Origin: Paramarasmius palmivorus
Lineage: Eukaryota; Basidiomycota; Agaricomycetes; Agaricales; Marasmiaceae
Assembly: GCA_037176845.1 (NCBI GenBank)
Contig: JAYKXP010000005.1
Coordinates: 1,054,001 to 1,118,000, forward strand
Length of the DNA: 64,000 bases
Direction: 5' to 3'
The stretch's first letter is position 1. Each line of letters starts with the position of its first letter. The notes beneath the pieces are model-generated. The model searched no databases. It had not been told where the DNA came from and saw only the letters and a program-made list of their open reading frames with translations. The position numbers were made by a program, and so were the translations under genes. Shown here piece after piece: positions 44,965 to 58,100 of this stretch.

Positions 44965-47323
44965 ATGACTTTCTTAGATACAGAGCCATCGAGATATGAT
45001 GACCCCTCAACCAAGATATGGAATGTTTACTTGACAGAAGTCGAGAAGGATGATGAGAAATTGGCAGCCAACTGGAAAGGTGATATGGATGCAATCCTAA
45101 TATTCGTATGTCTCCAATTTGAGGAATTTTATACCATTTTGATGATTGTATAGGCTGGTCTTTTCTCTGCTAGCGTGACCGCGTTTATCGTCGAAAGCTA
45201 CAAGACGCTCATACCAGATAATTCTGATACCACAAATCAGTTACTGGAGCGTATATCTATCCAGCTTGCAGCCGCGAATAACGGTAGCTTCATTCCACAA
45301 ACGGTACCAGACTCTACATCTTTCGAGCCTTCACCCTCATCTATCGTTTGCAATACCCTATGGTTCCTCAGCTTAGGCTTCAGCCTCACATGCGCACTCT
45401 TTGCGACTCTAGTCCAGCAATGGACCCGCAGCTACAGACAGGCAACCTCCAGCCGAGAATCGCCCCATCAACGAGCCCGAATCAGTGCCTACCTCTACCA
45501 AGGCATCTCCAAATTCCACATGAGCGCCATAGTCACCGCAATACCCATGCTCCTCCACATCTCCCTTCTCCTTTTCTTCGCCGGCCTTGTCGAATTCCTC
45601 CGACCCGTAAATGAAACCATCAGCCTCATCGTTCTCTTTACTCTCACCATCTGTGGTCTCCTTTATGGTATCATTACATTTCTACCCCTCTTTCACTTTG
45701 ACTGCCCTTACCAAACACCACTCACAAATCTCTGTTGGAGACTCTTCCGCTCTCTCGGCCTCATCCGTCGAACGAACAGCCAAGGCATCTCCACACCCGT
45801 GTCCTATTCCCAAAATAAAGCACGGGAACTCGAAGCAACAGAAATCTCACCAAAACGGGATCAACGAGACTTTAACGCCATCTGTTGGGCTATGGAGTCC
45901 CTACAAGAAGATACAGAATTGGAACCGTTTGTAGAGGTGATACCCGGAGTCGTTTCAGGGTTCGACTACAGCGCAAAGCTGCTGTTGTACCGTTTATTGG
46001 ATCATCATGATATCGCGATTCGACTGGGATACCGGATACCTCGGTTGTTGGCTAGCTGTGCAGAGGGTCAGATTGAGATGGAGCGTGCGAGGAGACGTGC
46101 GGTGATTTGTCTCAGTGCGATATGGTGGTTGACGATGATGGATTTGCCGAGGCAGAGTTCAGTGTTGGAAGGACAGAGTGCCAATACGGCGCCTGTGTAT
46201 TTGTCTAGAGAAACCCTGAGGTTTGATGAGCAGACGTTGAGGTTTATTAAAGCGGTGAGGAAGGCTGTTTCGGGTTTGGGTGATCATTGTGGTATGATTT
46301 CTCGTGTTTATTGATTTCCTGTTCGTGTACTGAGGTGCCCTGTTTCTAGTATCAGCTGCAACGGTTGTTGCACGTTCCATGCTTGACATGTTCCATGACC
46401 AGAGTGTCGAGCTCGAAGAAGAGATCAACAATTTTCTCCGAACACGACAATGGAACGAGGAACGTCTTGCACTGGTCAGCTCCGCAGAAGCACGTGTGAC
46501 TATGAACGTCCAGAAAAGCCTTGGACATACAGTCAGACGTATAGTCAATCTAGAAAAGCAACTTTTATCCTCGGATTTGGCTTCGAAACATTCCATGACT
46601 TCACCACTGTTCCATATGAACCTAGATGGGTTCGTGCACAGTCTAGAGGAACTCGTTACCTTTGTGGCGCTTATTTCATCCGAGGCTCAGGCGTCGGAGT
46701 CTAACGACCACTCAAATACCGACTCGTTTGCTCTCGATGCGGTGTCGCACATACGAAACTTTCGGAGAGTAGTTGAACGTGCGGGATACCTCCTTGTGTT
46801 GGAGTACATCTCCTATATTGTCGGTGCCGAGGAGGGCTTTTCGGTCTCATCGTCGAGCTCAAACCTACTATTACCCTACGAAGGGTATAATACTCTGCGT
46901 AGACTCTATCTGCGACTCAATGTCGGGGCTACGGACTATGGAGTTACCGCTACTAGTACACGGACCCGGTCAGGCTCTCTATCTTCGTCAATGACATTAC
47001 TCCCTACGGATTCTACAAACTATCGACATCTTGATCCTCCCGCCCAACAGATACTCGTCAGTCATTTCACTGCCGCTGTCGAGTATCCAGGTCCAGAGAT
47101 GCATAGAAAAGACCCAATTGAGCGAGTTCAGCTTCCAGCCGGGATTCTTAATCTCCTTCTCAGTCTAGTTGGACGTGCGATTGATGACCCTGGATGTGCG
47201 CACGAGGCTAAGCGGGTTGTTGAATGGTATCTGGACGCTGGTGTCGGTGTTGAGGAGAATCTGGACGCGGCAAAGAAGGTGGCGGAGGTGCTGGGTGAAA
47301 AGGCAAAGGGTGTCGTTAAGTGA
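44965..47323 (+). CDS. DUF6535 multi-pass membrane protein
   Basis: Three exons (44965-45105, 45154-46291, 46350-47323) encode 750 residues. The DUF6535 domain occupies about residues 10-260. It starts with IWNVYLTEVEKDDEKLAANW, then a first membrane segment spanning the exon join (AILIFAGLFSASVTAFIVES), NTLWFLSLGFSLTCALFATL, LVQQWTRSYRQ, and two further membrane helices (LHISLLLFFAGLVEFL, LIVLFTLTICGLLYGI). This domain is abundant in agaricomycetes and has no known biochemical role. The C-terminal two thirds is soluble, helical and without motifs. An in-frame upstream exon from the ATG at 44917 is possible but ends in a stop unless spliced. Confidence 0.8.
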
Positions 47324-47955
47324 TGCGAGGATAGGTTAAAACGGAGGACGTCTGCGCGCGGCTGCGACGACGGAATTTGGAGTGGGTAGTATGTATGGGG
47401 AATTCTGTGAGTGACATAACATTCTTCATACTAGTATTGTGGCTCAAGTATTCTTATGCCTCCATCATTGTCGGCAGTTGTCAAATGTCGTACCCTATTC
47501 TGTCCTGTGATCATGGATAGCCTAGACGAACCCTTTGGTGTCGCCGTACCCGAGTAAAAGGGCTGTCGTTTTATGTGTACAAGAGATTAGAAGGGTGTCT
47601 GTGTATTACTACACGAAACACACCATGTACATAGCGATATAGCTGGCAATAGACTCTATGATTCACTCACTGATTTCGGCAGAACCAATTCGGGTATGTG
47701 CGTGGGAAACGCAGTGGTGATGAGTGGGCAAGAGTAAGAATGAGCACCTTCTCACCTCGACTCGTTGTTGCCTGCACTGTATTATCACTCTTGACAAAAA
47801 TCCACTCGCTTTATTGCTTGGTCTTCACTCACAGAACATCAGCTTTGCCTCCTCATTCTTACACTAAACTCCTTTCTTAACCCAGGCCCGCTACGTCTCA
47901 CAGCAATCCGTCTCGACTCCCAATCTTTCTCTAGTGGAAAAATCACAATCTCGAC
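47324..47955. other. Intergenic stretch
   Basis: About 630 nt between the DUF6535 gene and the RRM-like gene, both on the plus strand. CT-rich runs at about 47860-47950 look like a typical fungal promoter-proximal pyrimidine tract before the ATG at 47956. No gene is seen. Confidence 0.4.
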
Positions 47956-48837
47956 ATGGCATCTTCACTCTCAGCACTCTCAGCATCTGTCACACGGATC
48001 CTATTCTTGACGGGGTTTTCCAAGGAATTGAAAACCAAGGACATTCAAGTTGCATTCTCAGAATGGGAGAGTGTTAATGGCGGATTCAAGATAAAGTGGA
48101 GAGATGACACTAGCTTGCTCATCGTCTTCCAAGATGCATCAGTCGGTGAGTAGTATCCTTGTTATCTTTCCTATTGTCTCTGACTTGGAGGAAAAACAAT
48201 AGCCAAGCGAGCCTACTTGCACACGCTCGCCTATCCTCCTCCTATCCTTTTCAACAATTCAACCGGTACTACCGCAACCATTAAACCATACGACGGCCCA
48301 GATGCCCAAAACGTTATCCAAAACGTTAATTCCCGCGGACAACACAACCCCAACAATCCATCACGCAGGTCCAATTCCATCTCTGGTTTCCCCAATCACC
48401 GAAACTCCATCTCTGGACGAAACGGTAATGGGAATGGCAACGGGAATGGTATGGGCCCAGCTGCGTCGGCTGCAAGCGGCATGGCTCAGCACGTCACAAT
48501 CCCCGAGTACGCACCCAGCGGTCGCGAAGGATCACCTACACTTCCCAGTTTACCTTCACACCCGACGCTAAATTCGTTGATCAGCTCATCCTTGGGTGAA
48601 GCGGTGTCTAATCCTAGTCCTCCTTCGGATCCTGCCATTTTGGCAACGAGTTTAAATCCAGAGATGGCTACTGGGTTTGGAGGACCTAGGATTGGCGATC
48701 CTGGAAAGAGGATGTTGGGCGCTGCGTTGGGAGTGAGACATCCTGGGCTTGGTCCAAGGACGATCAATGGAGGAGCGAATCAAGGTGGCGTTGACCATGT
48801 GGAGAGGGCTTTGGCTGGAATTGCTATTGCCGAGTGA
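47956..48837 (+). CDS. Small RRM-like protein resembling the R3HCC1 C-terminal domain
   Basis: Two exons (47956-48145, 48203-48837) encode 274 residues. Residues about 12-75 (TRILFLTGFSKELKTKDIQ, FSEWESVNGGFKIKWRDDT, SLLIVFQDASVAKRAY) resemble the degenerate RRM at the end of animal R3HCC1 and R3HCC1L. In those proteins the motif IKWVDDTHALGVF occupies the same place as IKWRDDTSLLIVF here. No R3H domain is present. The rest is disordered, with an Asn-Gly dipeptide run (about residues 140-152), and ends in DHVERALAGIAIAE. In animals the R3HCC1 proteins are linked to RNA and exon-junction complexes. That role is only suggested here. Confidence 0.65.
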
Positions 48838-50589
48838 ATGAAGCCTGACACTAGGCTTCATTCCCGACCTATTTCGTTGTTTCACATTCCAAGTTTCTGT
48901 TTTTGCACCTGATATTTGTTTCTTTGATATTCTTTTTCGTTGTAAGTATATCGGTCTGGATGTTATTGGCGACGGGAAGGGCGGTGTAGGAGTGATTGGT
49001 TGTGGCGAGCATTTTGGGGAAGATGTTCGAGTTCATTTCGCGTTCTTCCCTGTTGTTCTATGTGATCCCCTTCTGAATTGTGTTCTACATTTCAGGACGG
49101 GCAGGCTTTCTTTTTTTCTCCCCCCTTTCTTTGTGGCCGTTATCATCAAATGCAACATAACATTCCTTTGCAATCATTCACACTCCTCTTTATTGGCATA
49201 AATGCATAATGTATTCTCGTCAAGCGCCTTTAATGGTTCAACAGTGACATTGCCATTTAACTGGAGAACATGATACCTGTCAAGGGCGGCGATTTGGTTT
49301 CGGGGCATCACCATACGTGCATATTATCAAAAAAAGACGTTTAGTGCTGTACATACGCGATGGAAGCCTGGACAGCCTAGACGCTGCTGTTTTTGCTGTG
49401 GGTGTTTCTAGCTCGGGAAGCTAACAGCGTCCCCGCTGCGTGTTTTCCAGCATTTGGTACAGAGTTGCTCCGATATTCGTTTCGGTTCTGTGACCTGTCA
49501 TCTTACGGCCATTTCTGGGTGTTTTTCATATGGTGAAATGAGGTGCCTTGGGTCCTTGTGCTGGCTCCAACAGCAACAACAGACTTTTTAACAGATCATC
49601 CATCCATCACTCGCGTCAGACGGTATGTAAAGCGATGAGAAGTATGACCTGAAATGAGCGTATGTGCTATGTATATAATAGGGTTTCAAGTGAATTCCAT
49701 GTTATTCTGTGAGAACAAATGGGTACGGAGATCAAGGAAGAAGGATATGCGTCGGCGTCTAGTTGCCGCGTGGCAAGCGAGTGGGTAAGCGTCGGGACGC
49801 ATGCGTGCTCTCGGCGTTTCCACCATCTCCAAGTGGTATTCTGCACCACAACGCCCAGCTCAATCCCGGCACCGCTGAGAGAAAACAACAAGAAAGAAAA
49901 AAAGTTCCTGGAATTTCTTTATTCTATAGGATGCTTGGTACTTTCCGAACACGGCCAAGATTGGGATCCATTGACCGTCGGAAGACAGATGTGGACTAGG
50001 AAACAAGGCACAGCAACTTTACGATGAACATTTCTCCCGCGTTAGGTAAATACAAAGCTTTTGACACCGAGATGAGGTGGTGATATGCTAATTACGGCCC
50101 TGAAAAAAGGCTCATAGGTTGTCATCCTGTATAGCGGTTCGACGGTCGCAAACGCCATGGCCATATCTGGGAAGCTCGCAAAAACCGGGGGGCGTTCTTC
50201 TGGCCTGGTGATCTGCCAGATATAGAGAACGAGTCAGTGTTAACAGAGTTCCGAAACGCTATGCCACCAACATCCTGCATTGGTGCTGTAGCCGCGCTCT
50301 AAAAGAATCATGACCTGATCAGTGATCGCTGTTATCATTCTTCTCTTTCCGAAGCGACCATATAATATCCTTCATCAACCGTACTGGGTTTCCATTGTTC
50401 CTCGCCACATTCTCGACGCGAACCTATTTAAAATAGGTCATCTTACGAACCCTAGCCATGCTTTTCATCCGCTTATCCTCCCAACTATAAAAGAGGCCGT
50501 GGAGTTCGTTACCTGCCCTCTTTTTTTCTCTTTCCTCACCTCCCCCTTTGACCATACCCTAGGCCTATAATTAAGTCTTCTTATCCGCT
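48838..50589. other. Long intergenic stretch, 1.75 kb
   Basis: Between two plus-strand genes. The last 400 nt are rich in CT runs (for example 50510-50580) and probably form the promoter and leader of the next gene. Frames near 49719-50027 have no recognisable features. I see no RNA gene. Confidence 0.4.
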
Positions 50590-52115
50590 ATGAACGGCCA
50601 CCATTCCTTTCAAGGTAATCTCCTTCCTTCTGATCCTCACCCGCATTTCAATCTCATTGTTTCCGCTTTTTCAAATCTACACAGGATATGGTCCCAGTGA
50701 TCGTGGAGACAGAACCCAATCATGTTCAAAACAACCCCCTTTGAGGTACAGTCAGGAGACGAGTGGCAACAATACCGCCGCCATCTATCCTGATAGTTCA
50801 TCGGCTACCGCTCCTCCAAATAACAATTCCAATCACGTAACTAGTCTACATGACGCCACCCTTCCGCTTTCCCTTTCCAACTTGGCAGATCGTTCTGGAA
50901 CCGCGTCAAATGTCACCGATTTCTCAAAAGTGCATCCTTCGCTTCTTACTCAGCTACCACCTCCACCTCCTCCGCTCCCAATTCCTTCCATCCCATACAC
51001 AGACATGGGTTATCAACCAGGAGCACATGACAGTAGGTTATACAGCTATGGTGTTGGATACGATGTTCGTCTTCCATTCTTCTCAGTATTTCATCCTATT
51101 TCTCACCAATACGCGTATTTTTTTTCAGGCTGTCCCACAAGCTTCGAGCTCCCAGTATACGCTTGATGCGTTCCCAGCTCACTACACTCATCCTTCCGGG
51201 ATCATATCATATTCACGATACACCAGTGTTGGTGATCAACATGATGGTGGAGTCCCTTCCCGAGAAATTGTGGATGATTATATCTTTGACGACGAAGAAT
51301 ACGAAGAAGATGCGGAAGCAGAAGGTACAAACTACGCAACTTCTGACGTTGACATGGACACGTACCACCAGCAATTTTCACCGATGGACGAGTTCCATAT
51401 CTCCAGTGATCCGTCGCAAAGGGTTACCCCGATGTCCGAGCCCGAGTGGTACGGTAACTCCGAAGACAGCCCAAACTCTTGGGCAAATTCCATGATGAAC
51501 GAGGGACATCAGAGGCAGTTGGTCGGGATGAAACAACACCCATACGTTCCTCAGACTCGCCAAGCAGGATCATGTTTCGTCGTCCTAAACCCGCAATATC
51601 CTATTCCACCGACTTTTACACAGGGCCAACAACCGTTTGCAAACGGCGCCTGCATCTCTTCTTCCTCGCATACAAGCTTCGCGCCCTACTCGGAGCCATA
51701 CCTCCAAGATGCTCGGAATACTCCCTCTGACATCTCATCATCCGCCTCTCCGCTATCCCCCATAGAGTCTACATCATACCCTGCGTCCCATTTTGCACAT
51801 ATTGCCAGTTCTTCCTCTACCGCACTAGCGCCACAATCCTATGGGTATCCCTATTCCAGCGCGATGATGGGAGCCTACGCATATGATGGCATTGCAAGCG
51901 GTGAGACCTACATGTCCACGGCAGTTCCATCTAAAATGGAAAATCCCTGTTCCATCGCAGTTGCACCTCCTCCGGAACCATTCATTTCAACTCTCCTCAA
52001 TCAAAGCCGTATCCCACCAGATCCCGTCCTCCACGCACCCAAACCTATTCGACCCATTCCGACTGTATCGTTTGAGGATTTAGCCGCAACTGTGTCCGCA
52101 ACTTGCGAGTTCTAA
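50590..52115 (+). CDS. Ser/Pro/Tyr-rich protein of unknown function
   Basis: Three exons (50590-50614, 50685-51064, 51129-52115) encode 463 residues. Intron 2 has a GTTCGT donor, also used in P450s A and B. The protein is low complexity: a poly-Pro stretch (QLPPPPPPLPIPSIP), an acidic run (DDYIFDDEEYEEDAEAEG), many Ser, Tyr and Gln residues, and a somewhat conserved-looking end (PIRPIPTVSFEDLAATVSAT). It could be a transcriptional activator or a cytoplasmic RNA-granule protein, but no domain supports either. The CT-rich leader before the ATG is typical of a strongly expressed fungal gene. Confidence 0.6.
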
Positions 52116-53255
52116 CCTCGGAACGTCAATTGACTTTTTTTCTTCCCTTCTTCCCGTGCTTCCCTTCGCTGTCGCAAAAATAAAATTCACGCATCATACA
52201 TTCAGTCCAGGTCTCGGAGTTTGGGAAGTCTCTTCGTGTCATCGAGACTTGCTCTGGACCTGCTTCCCATTCCATTCCTAGGTTCTCCCGTCCACGGAAC
52301 CGACTTGACGTCTTGTCCTGATTCACAAAGTGCTGTAATCAGGCGTTGCACCAAGGTGTCTGTTAACCGTCTTGCGAATCCGTTTGGTCTTCTACGACAT
52401 TGTACCCCCAATACTTCACATTGTGTGCCTCGAAATAGGAACGGAGGCTAATAGTCCTTCTCGTGCGCTACCTTACCCGTGTTTTTGATCCGTCTTTTTC
52501 TTTCCTTTCTTGCTAGCTTCGCGGTTAGAGACAGTGCTGCCTAATCATGATATTCGGTCCACTCTTACATCCCATGCATACTATACATCAATCTTTTTGG
52601 ACAGTCTTCGAGCGAGTCCGCTGCCTGTCCAATTACTGGTCGTGGCTTCTTTCTTCGTTTCAACTCGATAAACTTTGCCTTCACGCGCTCGCGCAAGTAG
52701 ACTAATATCGTTATTACTCTGTACACCAGCAGTCCTCGTTTCTCGTACATGCTTCTGATTCATTTGTATCATATCACAACCATCGCATTCATCTGACTCA
52801 TTACATTGCATTGCTTTCCAATTCTTTCTCCAAATGCTATTACACGTGTACCATTATTACAGTAGTTTCGGGCAGAAGAACATCGATATCGCGCTACTCG
52901 GGTATGACGGGTTGTTGAATCATTAATGAGGGACGTATGATATACATATGATTCGCTGTAAGGATAAATAAATGAATGTCGGATGCAAGGTGGCGGTAAG
53001 TGGTAGGTTTCCAATGATGAGGGTAAGTGGAGAAGTATCTGAAAATACCGAAGTAGGTATCGGTAGATGTATGTCAGGTATCCAAAAAACCAAGAGAATT
53101 CTGAGAAATGGGAAGAAAGATAAACACAAGAGGGACTGCCAGCAGTCGCACTAGGATCCTATGATCACTTCACGGTATCTTAGTATAGAAGAAACGTCAG
53201 AAGGATGCATGAACCTAAGCCACATATGCATATACATACTTTGCTTGGCAACGCG
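52116..53255. other. Intergenic stretch between convergent genes
   Basis: About 1.1 kb between the stops of two convergent genes, so mostly 3' UTR or terminator sequence. The short frames on both strands have no support. Confidence 0.4.
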
Positions 53256-54963
53256 TCAAATGCCACCCGCAGATATAGCCCTGAAGCGGCTAGAACGTTG
53301 AATATGCGGCCGAGGACCATATTGATAGTAACGTTGCTGTGCTTGGAACGAGATGGAGGAAGGCCGGACTCCAAGACAGGCGGAATCAATAGAGTAGTCA
53401 TACATGTAATCGTTCATCGTGAAAGCACCAGCACCGGTCTGGGCAGAACAGTGGCAACTGGCCGACGACGGCTTCGAGTCCTCGGTAACGACGTGTGAGG
53501 GATGAGCTGATGGAATAGTTCTAGAAGTTTGTAAGAGCTGGGTCGTCCTCTGTAAAGAAAGGGGAGCAAGAGGCAGGTTTGTCACAGATGCCGGTGGTGG
53601 ATAACCTGTTCGATTTGCTGCCTTGGCTTGTATATCCGACTGTAGTGGGCCGTTGAGAAGTAGATCAACTAGATTATTTGGGAAACCTGCGGAGTGTTGA
53701 GTGACGACGTTAGTGCGCTGGGCCGACGACGATTGTGAAACTGGGACCCGGTTTGGCACGGTGCCGACCACCGGAGATCCTTGATGCAGCGTGCTCGGGG
53801 CGTCCTTCACCAAATCGTAAAAGCCCTGACGGTCAGACAGAGACATGCTGGAGTCCAGATTGATCATCGGTGTCGGCGTGGTATCGAAGAAGGGATAAAC
53901 GCCGACAGGCTCTGCATCGAGGTCTAAATTGAGATATTCTGATAAGTCGAAGTCGGCGGTTTCCTTCGCGAAAGCTACAGGACAGAAGGATTCGTCGTCT
54001 TGGATCAGTGTGCTCTCATCTGGATGTTCCACAAATGTAGCATCGATAGAGTGTTCAGCGAGTGGGCTTGGAAGTGATGACTGGGTGGCATCCATAACAT
54101 AGTTGGGTACCGAGAGTACGCCTAGCTCGTAGGAACTGCTGTCGTTACGAATCGGTATCGGAGGCGATACGTCCTTCACAGGTAGGCTGAATTCGGGTTC
54201 AGGGCTTGGAGTACGAGATTTTGGGTAGACGAGGCATTCTTCTTTTGACGTAGGGCAATCTTCAAGGCTTGACTTGGGATGACTCTCTTCAGCGCCGGCC
54301 AGAATTGGTGCATTGGTATGTGCCGGAGTCAAGGGCAACCTCGGAGCCTTGGTTGCTTTCTGAGCAGTCTTCTTAACCGGGAGCGAGGCATCCTGCTTTG
54401 CACACTTCAACACCGAGTCAACTATGAGGTGATAAGACATACCTTCGGTGTATGTGACGACGTCCTCGGCTCGTTAGATACCATTGCTGACGCTGCCGCT
54501 GCAGCAGCCTTGGCTTGACGACTGCGAGTGAGATTACTATGGCGGTCCTCCTTGGCGACACGCAATCCTGTTAGGGGTGAGACAATGTCTGTACACACGA
54601 ACACGAAGAGGCATGTACCTCGAGAATGAAAATAGTCATAGAGATGTCTCCTGTCGACTTGATATCGTTCCTGCAGCTCCTTGCGAATAGCAAAGCTGGG
54701 CATATAGGCGCCGGGCTTGATGTAGGCATCCATCTCTTTGACGAGACCAGGATCAAGCCGTTCAGCGAGCTCTACGCGTTTCTAGTAAGTATGACAGACA
54801 GTAGCAAGTAGCGACCGGACGTACTGGCCGGGTTAACCCTTCTTGTCTTGCCATTGCTGTCATATATATCTGACGCGTCTTCCTCGGTAGCGACGTTGCG
54901 TTTGCGTTTCTTCGCGTTTTCGGTTGAGGATACAGCAAAGATGTTCACAGATGATGCCGACAT
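53256..54963 (-). CDS. Homeodomain-like DNA-binding protein (putative)
   Basis: Exon 1 (54963-54825) and exon 2 (54771-54620) join to give KLAERLDPGLVKEMDAYIKP and RKELQERYQVDRRHLYDYFH. Exon 3 (from 54567) gives GLRVAKEDRHSNLTRSRQ, so the core is about residues 48-115. The spacing and the RRHLYDYFHSRG helix resemble the recognition helix of divergent fungal homeodomains, where WFxNxR is usual. The remaining 400 residues are Ser/Pro-rich with acidic segments (ADFDLSEYLNLDLDAEP) typical of activation domains. A basic KKRKR near residue 20 could be a nuclear localisation signal. The splice between Ala-rich exon 3 and the long last exon (about 54390-54485) is not settled. Confidence 0.55.
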
Positions 54964-55147
54964 CGTTGATATTGACGAGCTGAGGTCTTGACAAGATGGT
55001 GGGATGGAAGAGAGAGCCCACTTTCCATTTGTCTCATGATTTCGCGCTAAAATACCACGCCACAATGCCACGTGGCGGCTGCTCATACAAAGAAATTCGT
55101 CTATGTCCCAAGAACAGTTACATATAACATAGATACAAAGTGTTCCT

Positions 55148-58100
55148 CTAGAAATACAAGCTTGCAGCAAATACAACTAGAGAAGTAGTCAATGAGCCAA
55201 AGGTCAGAGTCGAGATATAGACAGACTACTCACTATCTCTCTTGATTTTAATCTGCGATTCCTCCATCTTCTTGAAGAGTTCAGCATCCCCAATAACTCG
55301 CGCCGCATCTCGCACTTCTCGACATGTCTCATCCAGACGAGTGATAACCCTGACAATGGTACCTTCAGGAACATCTGTCAAGGCAGTTATCTGTTCAAAT
55401 GGCTGAAAACGTTCCCGCGTCAACTGATAGTCTGTACATAAAGATCTAGGAACATACCATCCCCTTCGCCCATTCGTAGACAACTTCTACCAGCCCAAAG
55501 TTCATCTTGGACCGAGATTCCTCCGCGGCCACTTTATGTCGGTCTTGAAGGCGCCCAACCCGGTCACTGATAGCAATGATAGCGTCTCGTCCTTCTTCCA
55601 ACTTCGGTGGTATGACAGGCTCCACCTCCGTTTTCTCCTGGAATACGAAGCACGATAGCAGTGCCACCACTTCTTCCGGCTCGTAGTTTGCCAGCGTGTT
55701 CTCGAGAATTAATTCTGTCAGTATCAGTTCATTGGCGGAGTTAATCTAAAGTCTCGACCATCAGCCTCCGAAGAAAAAGGCAGCCAATAGAAAGCCAAGT
55801 CGAATCCTTACCTCACATGCCACACGTCCTTTGAGCAAGACGGTAGAGTTCTCGTCAATGAATTTGAGTTCCTTCAAAACATCGATTCGTTGCTCGTAAT
55901 CAGGAATGAGTTCGAGATTCTGATCAGAGATGGCGAGCTTCAACATTTCAATGTTGGCACGGAGAACCTTCTCTGCGTGAATAATGCTATACTGTAGAAT
56001 GCAAAGTCATTGGCTCTCGATTCTGTCGTCAGAGATACAATCACCGCTCACATGTTCATCAAAGTCGGGGCACGCAATACACTGCTTCCCGTCCAATTGC
56101 GTCAACAGTGAATTTCTTCTGTTCAGAATCTCTTGGAACTCTAGCATCCTCATTTTATTCCAAGCGACCTCCGGTATTGAACCCGCCGCAGACCATTCAG
56201 ATAGAAGGCTTTGCAATGTTCCGACGGCTTCAACCATTGGGGCAATAAGGTGACGTTCCGCGATAGCATTCACCTCAATCTTGACAGCAGCCTTTGAGTC
56301 AGATATGTCATAGAAATTAGAATATTCACCTTGATGCTACGGTCCGGAACCAATACAATACTGGAAAGCGGAACAGGCTTGAGTTCATATGTCGGATTAT
56401 TGACTATCAAGGATTCGGGCCGGGGAGGCCATTGCGGTGGAATTGCGCTGTTGTCAACATCTGTGAGAGGCATATGAATGTCACTTTAACTGTGCAGAGA
56501 GAAGAAGATCAAACCTTGAATCTTCTTGTGCTTTACATCATCATCCACTAAGGCCAAAACCAAATATGTTTTCTCTTTCCCTAAAACGCCAGACCCAGAA
56601 GCTTGCGGGGGACCCGACTTCACGATAACGGCTATATTATTCGGTTTAAAGTGCTAAATGGCAAACAAGTACGTCAACAAGTCAAAGCTGGCAATTGAAA
56701 ATTGGACTAACCCCATCTCGCAATATGACGACTCTCCCTGCATCAAATGTCTTGGACCCGCGGGGGTGGTTGGAAGCCATCGACAGGAGGGCTTGATTCA
56801 GGGATCCAATCTCGGCACAGACGTCGTAGTATTGTTCTATATCGGCGGAGCAAACATCGCATTCAAGCCTCTTCAGGGTTAGTAGCTTTTTCTCTCCCTG
56901 TAAAGTTGGTAAGAAATCAATGACGTTGCTTTGATTAGGCCCTAGAACGTACCTGCGTAACCTTCTTTTGTTGCTCTGGTAGTAGCTGCTGAGACGCGTT
57001 TTCCGAAAAGCTCCTCTTTATCATCTCCTCTACTTTGAGAGCTTCCACGCGCAGAAGATTTAGGATCATGTTGTAGGTCAACCTGAACTGAGACGAGAGT
57101 TTTCCGGGAGTGCCCAATATCATGGTGTTTAGCGTCCCTTGCTTGAGAGGCCGAATTCAGTTGAATGCAAGACCCAATTGAGTATGAATCCCTCACTTCA
57201 GGTAGAGTATCTGCAGTAACAATAATAACCGTTCCGGTTGGATCCAATCCACGTCGACCGGCTCGGCCTGCCATCTGGGTGTATTCTCCTGGTTGAATAT
57301 CTCGGAAGCTTCTACCATCGTGCTTGCGTATGCCTGAAAACACAACACATTTTGCAGGCATGTTGACGCCCTATATAGTGTCAGTATCTGAGGTAGATAC
57401 GACGAAGACACCGCATACATACCATCGCAAATGTTTCGGTCGCGAAGAGTATCTTCACGAGTCCCCTTGCGAAGAGAATTTCAACGAGCTGTGCAAGTCG
57501 TCAGAGTGAGATACGATCTATATGGCTAGAGACACGAACCTCTTTGACGATAGGCAAGAGGCCGCCGTGGTGAACACCAATACCACGACTGAGCAGATCG
57601 CGCATACGTGCAATCTGTGGCAACTTTCTATCCTCCACTACGTGAATTGCGTAAGTTCAGTACCGATAGACACAGTCAGTAGAAGACCCACCTCGTAAGC
57701 GCGATAACGCCTTTTCAATGGCAACATGCACCTCACTCTTCTCAACGGATGTGCAAAGGTCTTGATTGGTTAGTGTAGAGGCGTTTTCCTCACATCGCTT
57801 CTTTGACAAGGTGAAGACGACCACTGGAAGTAGGTTCTTCTTCTTCAGCAGCGCAAGCAAATGAACGTAAAGGTTCTTGTCGGCCCCTGTGTGCATAGTC
57901 CTACCGGCGGAACTTCCACCTCCGCCACCTCGCCCCCGAACAGGTGCACCTGCTCGTCCGCCGCGTTGTGGACCTGCCCCACGTGCACCGACACGTTGGA
58001 CAGGTGGCAACCCTGCTGCTTCCCGCTCTTTATCCTGTTTACGGCGCAATGCTTCAGTGGCTTGTTTGTAACTGAGTGAGATGGTTTGTTAGCAATGTCG

